Source: Blastococcus xanthinilyticus
GTDB taxonomy: Bacteria; Actinomycetota; Actinomycetes; Mycobacteriales; Geodermatophilaceae
Reading direction: 5' to 3'
Length of the DNA stretch: 64,000 nucleotides
NCBI RefSeq assembly: GCF_008124835.1
Contig: NZ_VNHW01000006.1
Location: forward strand, 124,001-188,000
Position numbers and translations under genes: made by a program. Shown here piece after piece: positions 37,228 to 44,711 of this stretch. Position 1 is the first letter of the stretch. Each line of letters starts with the position of its first letter. The notes beneath the pieces are model-generated. The model was given only the letters and a program-made list of their open reading frames with translations, was not told the origin of the DNA and ran no database searches.

Positions 37228-38432
37228 GTCGGCACCAGGACGTCGCGGCGGGGCCGGTCGGCCGAACGGGAGCGGAGGCAGGCGTCGTAGAGGCCGACGA
37301 ACGCGCTGAGCGTGGCGCCCAGGTCATGCTCCGCGGCGACGGCCCGGGCGCGCCGGCCCATCCGCCGGGCGGACGCCGGGTCGTCCAGCAGGGCGGTCAG
37401 CCGCCCGGCGAGCTCCTCGACGTCACCGTGCCGGTAGAGCCAGCCGGTCCGCCCGTGGTGCACCAGCTGCGGTAGCGCGCCGGCGTCGACGCCCAGCACC
37501 GGCAGCCCGGTGGCCATCGCCTCCAGGGTCACCAGGCTCTGCAGCTCCGCGGTGCCGGCCATGCCGAAGAGGTCCGCGGCCGCGTAGGCCTCCGGCAGCT
37601 CGGCGTCGCTCAGGACGCCGGTGAACGTCACCGCACCCCTCACGCCCCGCGCTGCGGCCAGGGCCTCGAGCCGCCCGCGTTCCTGCCCGTCCCCGACGAC
37701 GAGCAGGTGGAGGTCCCACCGCGCCCGGACCAGGGCGAGCGCCTCGATGAGCTCGTGCACGTTCTTCTCCGGGTCCAGCCGGCCGACGTAGGCCAGGACG
37801 GGAACCGACGGCAGGCCGCGCGACCGGCGGAACCGGGCGCCGTCCCGCTCTGGGGAGAACCGATCCAGGTCCAGCCCGCAGGAGATGGGCAGCACGGGCC
37901 CGGGCACCCCGGCCGACTCCGCCAGGGCCGCGGCGAACGGCGTGGGGCTGGTGACCACGTCGGCGAGGGCGAGCACCCGGGCGGCGTCCCGCCACGCCCA
38001 GGCGTGCGCCCGGCGCCGGACGGCGGCGCCACCGGGCACGTAGTGCAGCAGGTTCTCCGGCATGAAGTGGTTGGTGGCGACCACGGGGATGCCCAGTGCG
38101 CGCGCCGCACGGAGCACCGCCCGTCCCACCAGGAAGTGGCTCTGGATGTGCACCACGTCCGGTCGCACCGTCCGGAGCACCGCTCGCACGCGGCGGTGCA
38201 GCCCGGCGGGCGGGCAGATCCGGAAGCCGCGGCGGAGCAGCACCGGCACGGAACGCACCCGGTGCTCGGTGACGCCTCCGGTGGCCTGCGCGGAGTTGCT
38301 GTGATGGCTCTGGGAGGGGGCGAGCACGTGCACCTCGTGCTCGGTGGCCAGGCCTGCGGCCAGCCGCTGGGCGAAGTAGGACGCGCCGTTGACGTCGGGC
38401 GCATAGGTGTCGGCGGCGATCAGGATCTTCAC
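37224..38432 (-). CDS. Glycosyltransferase family 4
   Basis: A 402-residue GT-B glycosyltransferase from GTG 38432, 7 nt after GAGGAG. The N-terminal domain has ADTYAPDVNGASYFAQRLA and HVLAPSQSHH; DVVHIQSHF and TNHFMPENLL follow. The nucleotide-sugar domain has AYVGRLDPEKNVHELIEALA, VVGDGQERGRLE and the ExxxxxE region TAELQSLVTLEAMATGLPVL. The closest match by eye is the alpha-mannosyltransferase (PimB/MgtA-like) group acting on lipid acceptors. Flanked by two DedA-type proteins in one operon. Confidence 0.88.
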   Translation of the reverse strand: MKILIAADTYAPDVNGASYFAQRLAAGLATEHEVHVLAPSQSHHSNSAQATGGVTEHRVRSVPVLLRRGFRICPPAGLHRRVRAVLRTVRPDVVHIQSHFLVGRAVLRAARALGIPVVATNHFMPENLLHYVPGGAAVRRRAHAWAWRDAARVLALADVVTSPTPFAAALAESAGVPGPVLPISCGLDLDRFSPERDGARFRRSRGLPSVPVLAYVGRLDPEKNVHELIEALALVRARWDLHLLVVGDGQERGRLEALAAARGVRGAVTFTGVLSDAELPEAYAAADLFGMAGTAELQSLVTLEAMATGLPVLGVDAGALPQLVHHGRTGWLYRHGDVEELAGRLTALLDDPASARRMGRRARAVAAEHDLGATLSAFVGLYDACLRSRSADRPRRDVLVPT

Positions 38433-39037
38433 TGGGGAACTCCTCGAGTCCGTAGGGAGAACAACCTCTTGGCGACGAGCGAGACGGCGAGCACACCGGC
38501 ACCCAGGGCCGCGCTGAGCGCGACGAAGGCCCAGGGCGAGCTGGTGATCCCCGCGATGTGCGGACCCGCCAGCAGGCCGAGGGCGACCAGCACGGCCGCT
38601 CGCGCGGAGCTGGTGAACGCGACCCAGCCGACGAAGCGGCGGTAGGGGACGCCGGCCAGACCGGCGGCCAGGAACGCCGGGACGGCGCCGATGTCGACGA
38701 GCTTGGCGCCGATGACGACCCGCGGAAGGTGACGCCCGACGTCCTTCCGGAGCCGCGCTGCGCGGGGTCCGGAGACGCCGAGCCGGGCGAGCAGCGGGGA
38801 CACGCGCCGATGCCCGCCGCACCGGCCGAGGGCGAACAGCAAGCTGTCGCCGACGACGTCGGCGGAGACTGCCAGCAGCCACACGGGCAGCAGCGCCAGC
38901 ACACCGGCGCCGACCATCGAACCGGCCGCCACCGTGGTGGCCGGTCCCTCCAGCAGCATCAGCACCGCGAGGACGAGATAGGGCTGCACCTGGTCGCTGC
39001 TCCCTCCCGACCCGCCCCGGGCGACGGGGCGGATCAA
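38429..39037 (-). CDS. DedA-like (VTT domain) membrane protein
   Basis: A 202-residue membrane protein, first gene of the operon, overlapping the glycosyltransferase start (GTGA). It has VTT-like features: LLEGPATTVAAGSMVG (the E-GP helix), DVVGDSLLFALGRCGG, KLVDIGAVPAFLAAGLAGVP in place of the usual RFIPG loop, and a hydrophobic C-terminal half. It is more diverged than the DedA protein at the other end of the operon. Probably a lipid scramblase-like partner of the glycosyltransferase. Confidence 0.75.
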   Translation of the reverse strand: MIRPVARGGSGGSSDQVQPYLVLAVLMLLEGPATTVAAGSMVGAGVLALLPVWLLAVSADVVGDSLLFALGRCGGHRRVSPLLARLGVSGPRAARLRKDVGRHLPRVVIGAKLVDIGAVPAFLAAGLAGVPYRRFVGWVAFTSSARAAVLVALGLLAGPHIAGITSSPWAFVALSAALGAGVLAVSLVAKRLFSLRTRGVPQ

Positions 39038-39142
39038 CCGCCGGACCGTCCGGCGGCGAGGAGAAGCTAGGACGGCGAGGACGCCGTGGTCGTCGGCCTG
39101 CGGAGCTGTTCGGCATGCCTCCGGGGTGGCTGCACCAGGGGC

Positions 39143-39171
39143 GGGACCCCGTACCGCGGTAGGGGGGTCCC
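39143..39171. promoter_or_regulatory. Nested concentric dyads between operon and sensor kinase
   Basis: Outer arms GGGACCCC (39143-39150) and GGGGTCCC (39164-39171) enclose the perfect palindrome TACCGCGGTA (39152-39161), with the two symmetry centres within 1 bp of each other. It lies in the 261-bp divergent region, 128 bp before the sensor kinase ATG. A strong candidate operator for the response regulator encoded next to it. Confidence 0.55.
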
Positions 39172-39298
39172 CCGCTCGGGAGAGGGACGACGGTCCCGCC
39201 GCGACGCTCTAGCGTGCATGCAGGAGAGCCCGCGGAAGGGGATCGCCGGCGGGGCCGGTGCCCGTCCGGACGGCGGAGGATCGGCAGGTGGAGGACGG

Positions 39299-40573
39299 AT
39301 GGCGGTGACCCGGCCGGTCGGCCGTGCCCCGGCGTGGTCCTGGACGGCGGGCACGGCGATCGCCGGGATCCTGCTGGTCCTCCTGCAGGTACCGACCACG
39401 ACGGGTACCTACGGCCTGGCGCTCGGCGCGGGGATACCGCTCGGCCTGCTGCAGGGCCTCGCGCTCCCGCTGGCGTTGCGCCGTCCACTGCTCGCCACCG
39501 CCGTCCAGTTCGTGGCGGCGGCGGCCACCGCCCTGGTGGTCGACCCCGTGGACGGGCATGCCTGGCCGCTCACGGTCCCGGGTGTCCTGCTGCTCGTGGC
39601 GCACGTCGGGCTGCTGGCGGTCTCCCGCGGCTGGCGGCCGGCCGCCCTGGTCTGGGGCGCCTCGCTCGGAGGCGTCGCCTGCCTGATGGCCGTCCAGGTG
39701 GGCGAATGGGGCAGCGAGACCGCCGGTGACATCACCGTCGCGGTCTACGCGGCCAGCTCTCTGCTCGTGCTGGTGGCCGGGTCGGTGTGGCAGCAGCGGT
39801 CCCGGCTGGCCGGCGAGCTGTCGGCGGCCCAGCGCGACGTGGCGGTCGAGCAGGCCCGCCGGGCGCTGGTCGAGGAGCGCACCCGGATCGCGCGGGAGCT
39901 GCACGACGTCGTGGCGCACACGATGTCGGTCGTGCACATGCAGGCCACGACCGCCCGCTTCCGGCTCCCCGACCTCAGCTCCGGGGCCGCCGCCGAGCTG
40001 CAGCAGATCGCCGGCTCCGCCAAGGCGGCCATGGCGGAGATGCGCCAGCTGCTCGGCGTGCTGCGGGACGACGGGGCGAACGCCCCGGTCACGCCGACCC
40101 CGACACTGGCCGACCTGCCCGAGCTGGTCGCCGGAACGGCGCGCGGTGGAACGGCGGCCCGGCTGACGGTGGACCCGGCGCTGGCGGTCCGGGAGGTCCC
40201 GGAGATCGTGCAGGCGGCGGCGTACCGGGTGATCCAGGAGGCGCTGAGCAACGTCGTCCGGCACGCCCCGGGTGCGCCGGCGACCGTCGACGTCCGGCTC
40301 GCACCGGACGGCCGCGCGATCGAGCTGTCGATCAGCAACCCGCCGTCCGCGTCCCCCGGTCCGGGCCTCGACGTCCGTGACACCACCCGGGCACGACACG
40401 GGCTGATCGGCATCCGCGAACGCGCAGCGCTGCTGGGGGGCTGGTCGAGCGCGGGTCCCGTACCCGGTGGCGGATGGCAGGTGGGTGCCCACCTGCCGCT
40501 GGCGGCGGAGGTCCCCGTCGCGACCGACCTGCCCGACCACGGCGTGGCGGCCGGACCAGGGGCTGCTCCGTGA
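39299..40573 (+). CDS. Sensor histidine kinase, HisKA_3 (DesK-like)
   Basis: A 424-residue sensor kinase. ATG 39299 follows GGAGG closely; the long frame upstream is not coding. Five or six hydrophobic segments (about 13-165) lead to a short coiled coil and the phospho-acceptor box RIARELHDVVAHTMSVVHMQ, then MRQLLGVLRDDG and the ATPase domain (YRVIQEALSNVVRHAPG, ARHGLIGIRERAALLGG). It overlaps its response regulator. This is the second system of the same class in the window. Confidence 0.93.
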   Translation: MAVTRPVGRAPAWSWTAGTAIAGILLVLLQVPTTTGTYGLALGAGIPLGLLQGLALPLALRRPLLATAVQFVAAAATALVVDPVDGHAWPLTVPGVLLLVAHVGLLAVSRGWRPAALVWGASLGGVACLMAVQVGEWGSETAGDITVAVYAASSLLVLVAGSVWQQRSRLAGELSAAQRDVAVEQARRALVEERTRIARELHDVVAHTMSVVHMQATTARFRLPDLSSGAAAELQQIAGSAKAAMAEMRQLLGVLRDDGANAPVTPTPTLADLPELVAGTARGGTAARLTVDPALAVREVPEIVQAAAYRVIQEALSNVVRHAPGAPATVDVRLAPDGRAIELSISNPPSASPGPGLDVRDTTRARHGLIGIRERAALLGGWSSAGPVPGGGWQVGAHLPLAAEVPVATDLPDHGVAAGPGAAP

Positions 40574-41247
40574 TCCGCGTGCTCGTCGTCGACGACCAGT
40601 CGATGATCCGGCTGGGCATCCGCTCCGTCGTCGACGCCCAGGAGGACATGACCGTCGTCGGCGAGGCGGAGAACGGGGAACGGGCGCTCGCGGCGGCCCG
40701 GAGCCTGCGTCCCGACGTCGTGCTGATGGATGTGCGGATGCCCGTGCTCGACGGGCTGCAGGCGACGCGGCGGATGCTGGCCGCGGACCAGCCGGGCAGC
40801 CACCGGCCGAAGGTGGTGGTGCTGACCACCTTCGACCTCGACGACTACGTCTACGCCGCGTTGCAGGCGGGAGCCGGCGGCTTCCTGCTCAAGGACAGCG
40901 AACCCGAGGAGGTGCTGCGGGCGATCCGGGTGGTCGCCGCCGGTGAGGCCCTCCTGGCGCCGGGGGTGACCCGCCGGCTGATCGAGCAGTTCGTCGACGC
41001 CCGCAGCACCGCCCGCCCGCCCGACCCAGCGCTGAACGGGCTGACCGAGCGGGAGCGGGAGGTGCTGACGCTGATGGCGGCCGGCCGGTCCAACGCCGAG
41101 ATCGCCGCGGCGCTGTTCATCGCCGAGCAGACGGCCAAGAGCCACGTGAGCCGGGTGCTGCAGAAGCTGCACCTGCGCGACCGCGTGCAGGCAGTGGTCT
41201 ACGGCTACGAGAACGGGCTGGTCCGGCCCGGTGACCCGGACCGCTGA
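40570..41247 (+). CDS. NarL/FixJ-type response regulator
   Basis: A 225-residue regulator from GTG 40570 (GTGA overlap). Receiver: VVDDQSMIRLGI, Asp in VLMDVRMPVLDG, VLTTFDLDDYVYAALQAGAG, Lys in GFLLKDSE. LuxR HTH: LTEREREVLTLMAAGRSNAE and EQTAKSHVSRVLQKLHLRDR. It is closely similar in design to the regulator at 33780-34442. The nested dyad ahead of the kinase gene may be its own target. Confidence 0.93.
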   Translation: MIRVLVVDDQSMIRLGIRSVVDAQEDMTVVGEAENGERALAAARSLRPDVVLMDVRMPVLDGLQATRRMLAADQPGSHRPKVVVLTTFDLDDYVYAALQAGAGGFLLKDSEPEEVLRAIRVVAAGEALLAPGVTRRLIEQFVDARSTARPPDPALNGLTEREREVLTLMAAGRSNAEIAAALFIAEQTAKSHVSRVLQKLHLRDRVQAVVYGYENGLVRPGDPDR

Positions 41248-41278
41248 GCCGGTGGCGGGGGCCGCCGGAGTGCAGCCA

Positions 41279-42448
41279 CTAGCCGGTGCGTCCAGGCACC
41301 CCCTCGTCGGCGGACGAGTGGGGCGCGCTGACGCGTGCCGCTCCGTCGCCTGTGAAGACCTCGCGCGTCTCGTCCCGTCCCGGTCCGCCGCGCCCTCGCC
41401 GACGGCTACCGCGTGGCCGAGGCCGGGGGTGTTGCGGCAGCGGCGTGCTCCCTTCCTTCCCGATCGACGGCAGCGTCGGGACGCTGCGGACGATCGTGTC
41501 CTGCGCCCAGCGCTCGCTGAACCCCGCGAGGAAGGCGACGCTCGCGAAGAAGTAGCCCTCGACGTCGGCCTCGCCGGGCCGGGCGATCGGCAGGAGTCCC
41601 CCCTCCATGAAGACGTAGAGGGCCGCGCCGAAGACCGCGCCGATCAAGGGCCGGAATGCCCCGGCCAGCAGCGTGACGGCATGACCCTGCTCGCTGTCGA
41701 TGACGAGGTTCTGCCCCCGGGTGATGCGCACCATCACGCTCACGATGGCGCCGATGCCTCCGCAGGCGAGACATATCTGCATGAGCGTGGGCGGAGTGCC
41801 GATCAGTTCGAGCCTTCGCGCCGACCACGTCATCGCGACGATGACGGCACCGCCTATCGGCAGCCCGACCAGGTACCAGCGCAGCGACGCCTTGCGCGCC
41901 GCGGACCGGCGGAAGGCATCGAGCCGTTCCAGTTCGTCCTTCACCGCGTCGAGGGCCGCCTGGATGCGCTCGCGATCCCCGGGCGCACCCAGATTGCCCG
42001 TGGCCTTCAGGGAGTCCAGGACCCCCAACAGGTACGCGATGATCACGAAGATCATCTCGGTGAGGACCTTGCGCGAACGGCCGCCGAGCACGAGTCCGGA
42101 CTCGCGTTCGAGGGCCCGCGCCCGCCACAGCGCCGCCTCGAAGGAGGGTTGGACACCCGCCGTGATGGCGTTGTCGTAGCGCACCCGGATCCTGCGCACG
42201 CCACGGGGCCCAGCCATGAACCCGGGCGGCTGGATCAGGACGGCACCGGTGTTCCTGATGTTCCGGGCGTAGAACTCGTCCTTGATCTTCCCGTTCTCCC
42301 GCTGGTACTCCAGCTTGACCTGTTCGTAGGGCTCGGAACCCGATCTCTGGTCCTGCGTGTAGGCCCTGATCAGGTCGTCCAGCGACGGAGGCAACTGCGC
42401 CCGTTCCCTGACGCCGTTCGACTGCGCGGTCCTGTTGCGGAGAACCAT
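41279..42448 (-). CDS. Large membrane protein with N-terminal soluble domain, unrecognised
   Basis: A 389-residue protein from ATG 42448, which follows GGGAGG by 4 nt. The first about 120 residues are soluble (VRIRVRYDNAITAG with an aromatic/proline stretch TGAVLIQPPGFMAGP). Five hydrophobic segments follow: near MIFVIIAYLLGVLDSL, WYLVGLPIGGAVIVAMTW, LMQICLACGGIGAIVSVMV, LIGAVFGAALYVFMEGGLLP and GYFFASVAFLAGFSERWAQD. The tail is long, basic and disordered. The GFSERWAQD ending of the membrane part looks conserved, but I cannot name the family. Convergent with the response regulator (31 bp). Confidence 0.7.
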   Translation of the reverse strand: MVLRNRTAQSNGVRERAQLPPSLDDLIRAYTQDQRSGSEPYEQVKLEYQRENGKIKDEFYARNIRNTGAVLIQPPGFMAGPRGVRRIRVRYDNAITAGVQPSFEAALWRARALERESGLVLGGRSRKVLTEMIFVIIAYLLGVLDSLKATGNLGAPGDRERIQAALDAVKDELERLDAFRRSAARKASLRWYLVGLPIGGAVIVAMTWSARRLELIGTPPTLMQICLACGGIGAIVSVMVRITRGQNLVIDSEQGHAVTLLAGAFRPLIGAVFGAALYVFMEGGLLPIARPGEADVEGYFFASVAFLAGFSERWAQDTIVRSVPTLPSIGKEGSTPLPQHPRPRPRGSRRRGRGGPGRDETREVFTGDGAARVSAPHSSADEGVPGRTG

Positions 42449-42601
42449 GGTGCCTCCCGAGAACAGGCCCTCAGTAGGCCCCCGTGCCACCACGCCGTCA
42501 AGGACTCACCGTGCCGCACGTGCTGGCACCGGAACGTCGTGCCGAGCGGCGACCGGCCCGCTCCGCCGGTGCTGCTCGGCGTCGCGGGCCGGACGTCGGG
42601 A

Positions 42602-43045
42602 TCAGTCGGGGTAGGCGATGTGCACGTCCTTGGGCGACGGCGCACCCTCCCCGGTCTCGACCAGCTGCTTCAGGCTCATCAGGTAGGTGGCCCACTTCGT
42701 GCTGCAGTGGTGCATGAACTCCACCGGCTCCGCCCAGCCCTGGTGCTCGAACAGCACGACCGTGTAGTCGCCGTCGCGGCGCAGCTGCCAGTCGACGGTC
42801 GTCCCCACCCACTCCGCCGGGCCGGCGACCACCTCCCACGTGACCCGCTCGCCCGGCCGCCGGTCGAGAACCTTCATGTCGAAACCGCCGGGCGGAAACC
42901 GGAACTCCAGCACCCCGCCGACGTCGGGGTCGCCCGTGACGTCGTCGGTCCACCACCCGGCCAGCCCCTCGACCGTGGTCAGCGCGTCGTACACCTTCTC
43001 GGGCGCGGAGTTCTCGATCCCCACCCGGTGCAGGATGTCCACCAT
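42602..43045 (-). CDS. SRPBCC (AHSA1-like) domain protein
   Basis: A 147-residue START/Bet-v1-like protein of the activator-of-Hsp90 homologue family: HRVGIENSAPEKVYDALTTV, LAGWWTDDVTGDP, LEFRFPPGGFDMKVLDRRPG, and WQLRRDGDYTVVLFEHQGW. ATG 43045 lies 9 nt after GGGAG. It is last in a three-gene set SRPBCC-ArsR-SRPBCC read leftward. The domain binds a hydrophobic ligand; the ligand is unknown. Confidence 0.85.
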   Translation of the reverse strand: MVDILHRVGIENSAPEKVYDALTTVEGLAGWWTDDVTGDPDVGGVLEFRFPPGGFDMKVLDRRPGERVTWEVVAGPAEWVGTTVDWQLRRDGDYTVVLFEHQGWAEPVEFMHHCSTKWATYLMSLKQLVETGEGAPSPKDVHIAYPD

Positions 43046-43141
43046 TGCCTCGTTCTCCCTCTGTGCTCGTGGAACCGCGCGGGGGCAGGACCTGTCTCCG
43101 CGTTGAGGGGCCGCCCCCTCGACCTGACCGCTCCGGTGAGC

Positions 43142-43492
43142 TCAGGCCTGCCTGGTGCGCTGGATCGTCTCGGCGATGCGCTTGATGCGCTGCAGCCGTG
43201 CGTCCCATGCCGAACCGACCGACGACAGGTCGGCGATCGCCCGCGCGAGCTGGGCCTCGTCGACCCGGTAGCGCTTCTCCCGGCCCTGCGGCATCCCCCG
43301 CACCAGCCCGGCCCGGTCGAGCACGCCGAGGTGCTTGGCCACCGCCTGGCGGCTCACGGGCAGCCGCTGGCCCAGGGTGGTCGCGGTGCCGTCGCCGTCC
43401 TGGAGCAGCAGGTCGAGCATGCGGCGCCGGGTCGGGTCACCGATCGCCGACCACAGGTCGTCGTCGACCTGCCGGGCCGGGGTGCCGCTCAC
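43142..43492 (-). CDS. ArsR-family winged-helix regulator
   Basis: A 116-residue regulator from GTG 43492, overlapping the preceding SRPBCC gene (GTGA). Winged helix: DDLWSAIGDPTRRRMLDLLL, LGQRLPVSRQAVAKHLGVLD and GLVRGMPQGREKRYRVD. No metal-binding Cys motif is present, so it is of the non-metal, ligand-sensing type that usually accompanies SRPBCC genes. It probably binds the paired CAA-N5-GGTTG sites upstream of the operon. Confidence 0.88.
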   Translation of the reverse strand: MSGTPARQVDDDLWSAIGDPTRRRMLDLLLQDGDGTATTLGQRLPVSRQAVAKHLGVLDRAGLVRGMPQGREKRYRVDEAQLARAIADLSSVGSAWDARLQRIKRIAETIQRTRQA

Positions 43493-43950
43493 CGCCGGGC
43501 CCCGAGGTCCGCCGCGTAGGACACCAGCCGCGGCAGGAAGAAGTCCCACCCGGTGGTGTGCTCCCGGTACCGCTCCTCGAGGACGGCGGCCTCCCAGCCC
43601 TGCTCGCGGAAGCCGGTCTCGGTCATCCTCAGCAGCGTCCCGCTGCCCGAGGGAGTCAGGTCGAAGGTGACCAGCAGCGAGTTGCCGTGCACCGCCGCTG
43701 CCCCGGCCGGGTGGGTCCAGCGGAAGGAGAACGTCCGCGGCGGCTGCACCTCGACGACGCTGAACGACACCACCGTGCCGCCGGCAGCCGGGTCGCCGAA
43801 CACGATCTCGCCCTCCGCGCCGGGCACCGGCTCGTACCGGGCGTCGTCCGGCCACCACTGCTTCACGTGCTCCGGGCTGCTGACCACCTCGAAGACGACG
43901 TCGGGCGTTGCCTCGATGTAGACCTCTCGGGTGAGGGTGCCGAGCTCCAT
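43489..43950 (-). CDS. SRPBCC (AHSA1-like) domain protein
   Basis: A 153-residue AHSA1-like protein: TREVYIEATPDVVFEVVSSP, HVKQWWPDDARYEPVPGAEG and TGWDFFLPRLVSYAADLG. Two in-frame ATGs compete: 43956 sits directly on the AGGAGG ribosome-binding site with no spacing, while ATG 43950 has the normal 6 nt, so 43950 is chosen. First gene of the operon, with two operator-like sites upstream. The domain probably senses or binds the same ligand as the second SRPBCC protein. Confidence 0.88.
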   Translation of the reverse strand: MELGTLTREVYIEATPDVVFEVVSSPEHVKQWWPDDARYEPVPGAEGEIVFGDPAAGGTVVSFSVVEVQPPRTFSFRWTHPAGAAAVHGNSLLVTFDLTPSGSGTLLRMTETGFREQGWEAAVLEERYREHTTGWDFFLPRLVSYAADLGARR

Positions 43951-43963
43951 TACCATCCTCCTG

Positions 43964-43976
43964 CAATATTTGGTTG
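43964..43976. promoter_or_regulatory. ArsR operator candidate, proximal copy
   Basis: CAATATTTGGTTG matches CAA-N5-GGTTG, 14 bp upstream of ATG 43950 and overlapping the likely leader. The only AT-rich tract nearby. The same pattern recurs 46 bp further upstream. Confidence 0.6.
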
Positions 43977-44005
43977 CGGGTGAGGTTAGCGCCGTCCAGA
44001 GAGAT

Positions 44006-44026
44006 CGCGCAACTATCGGTTGCGCG
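44006..44026. promoter_or_regulatory. ArsR operator candidate, distal copy with perfect 8-bp arms
   Basis: CGCGCAAC (44006-44013) and GTTGCGCG (44019-44026) form a perfect dyad with a 5-bp spacer; its core CAACTATCGGTTG shares the CAA-N5-GGTTG pattern with the proximal site. Two matching sites ahead of an ArsR operon support autoregulation. Confidence 0.65.
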
Positions 44027-44110
44027 TTGATCGATCCGGGCGTTGTTCGACTGCCTTACCGGCCGTCCGTGTGCCCACCGTCCTCGGCCCGGCAGCGCTC
44101 CGCGCCCCCC

Positions 44111-44440
44111 GGCCGGCCACGAGGCCCCGAGCACCGTGACGGCGAGCACCACCGCGAAGAGGGCCGGCGAACCACCGAATACCAGGACCGGACCTGCCGC
44201 GAGTCCTCCGCTCGCGGCGGCGACCGCCATACCGGCCTCGCCGAGGCCATCCGCCCCCGTCCGCGCCGGGCAGGGCAGGGCAGAACCTGCACCAGCCAGC
44301 TGCTGGCGGCCACGACCTGGGTGCTCCAGGCGGCCCCGACGATCACCGACACCGGCGTAACACGTGTCCGTGGTCACGTCCCGATGCAGCCCCAGCAGGC
44401 AGGCGAGGCCCATCAGCCCGGTACCGGCGAGTGCGGTCGA
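44111..44440 (-). pseudogene. Remnant of an MFS transporter C-terminus, frameshifted
   Basis: Three pieces of typical MFS membrane sequence lie in order in two frames. First LAGTGLMGLACLLGLHRDVT (frame continuing from the truncated NTF2-like gene), then VIVGAAWSTQVVAASSWLVQ (other frame, about 44270-44352), then back to the first frame with LGEAGMAVAAASGGLAAGPV and LFAVVLAVTVLGASW (about 44110-44260). The pieces together would make about 110 codons of the last four helices. No start or N-terminal half exists, so this is a dead fragment. Confidence 0.65.
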
Positions 44441-44455
44441 CCGGGGCCGGAACCC

Positions 44456-44590
44456 CAGCGGCTCCTTGCCGACGTAGGGCCGGTGGACGATCGGTGACAG
44501 GAAGGTGCAGTCGTCGGTGAACAGCGCGACGGCCGCGTCGACGTCGCGGCCCCCCACGGCGGCGCGGAAGCCGGCGAACGGATCGGCCAT
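44456..44590 (-). pseudogene. Truncated NTF2/SnoaL-like gene, N-terminal third only
   Basis: ATG 44590 opens a clear NTF2/SnoaL N-terminus: MADPFAGFRAAVGGRDVDAA then LFTDDCTFLSPIVHRPYVGK. Homology stops at about codon 45, and the frame passes without a stop into the MFS remnant. A full NTF2-like protein needs about 120-140 residues, so the fold cannot form. The abrupt join of two truncated genes points to a deletion at about 44440-44456. Confidence 0.7.
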
Positions 44591-44711
44591 GGGACGGTGG
44601 TCCTCCGGGCTCGGGGCTGCCGTCCCGAGCGGTCGATCGGCACAGTTGTGCTCAACCGAGCGACGCGCCCGATCCCCGGAGTCGGCCAGGGCCGGACCCG
44701 GCCGGTCGTGC

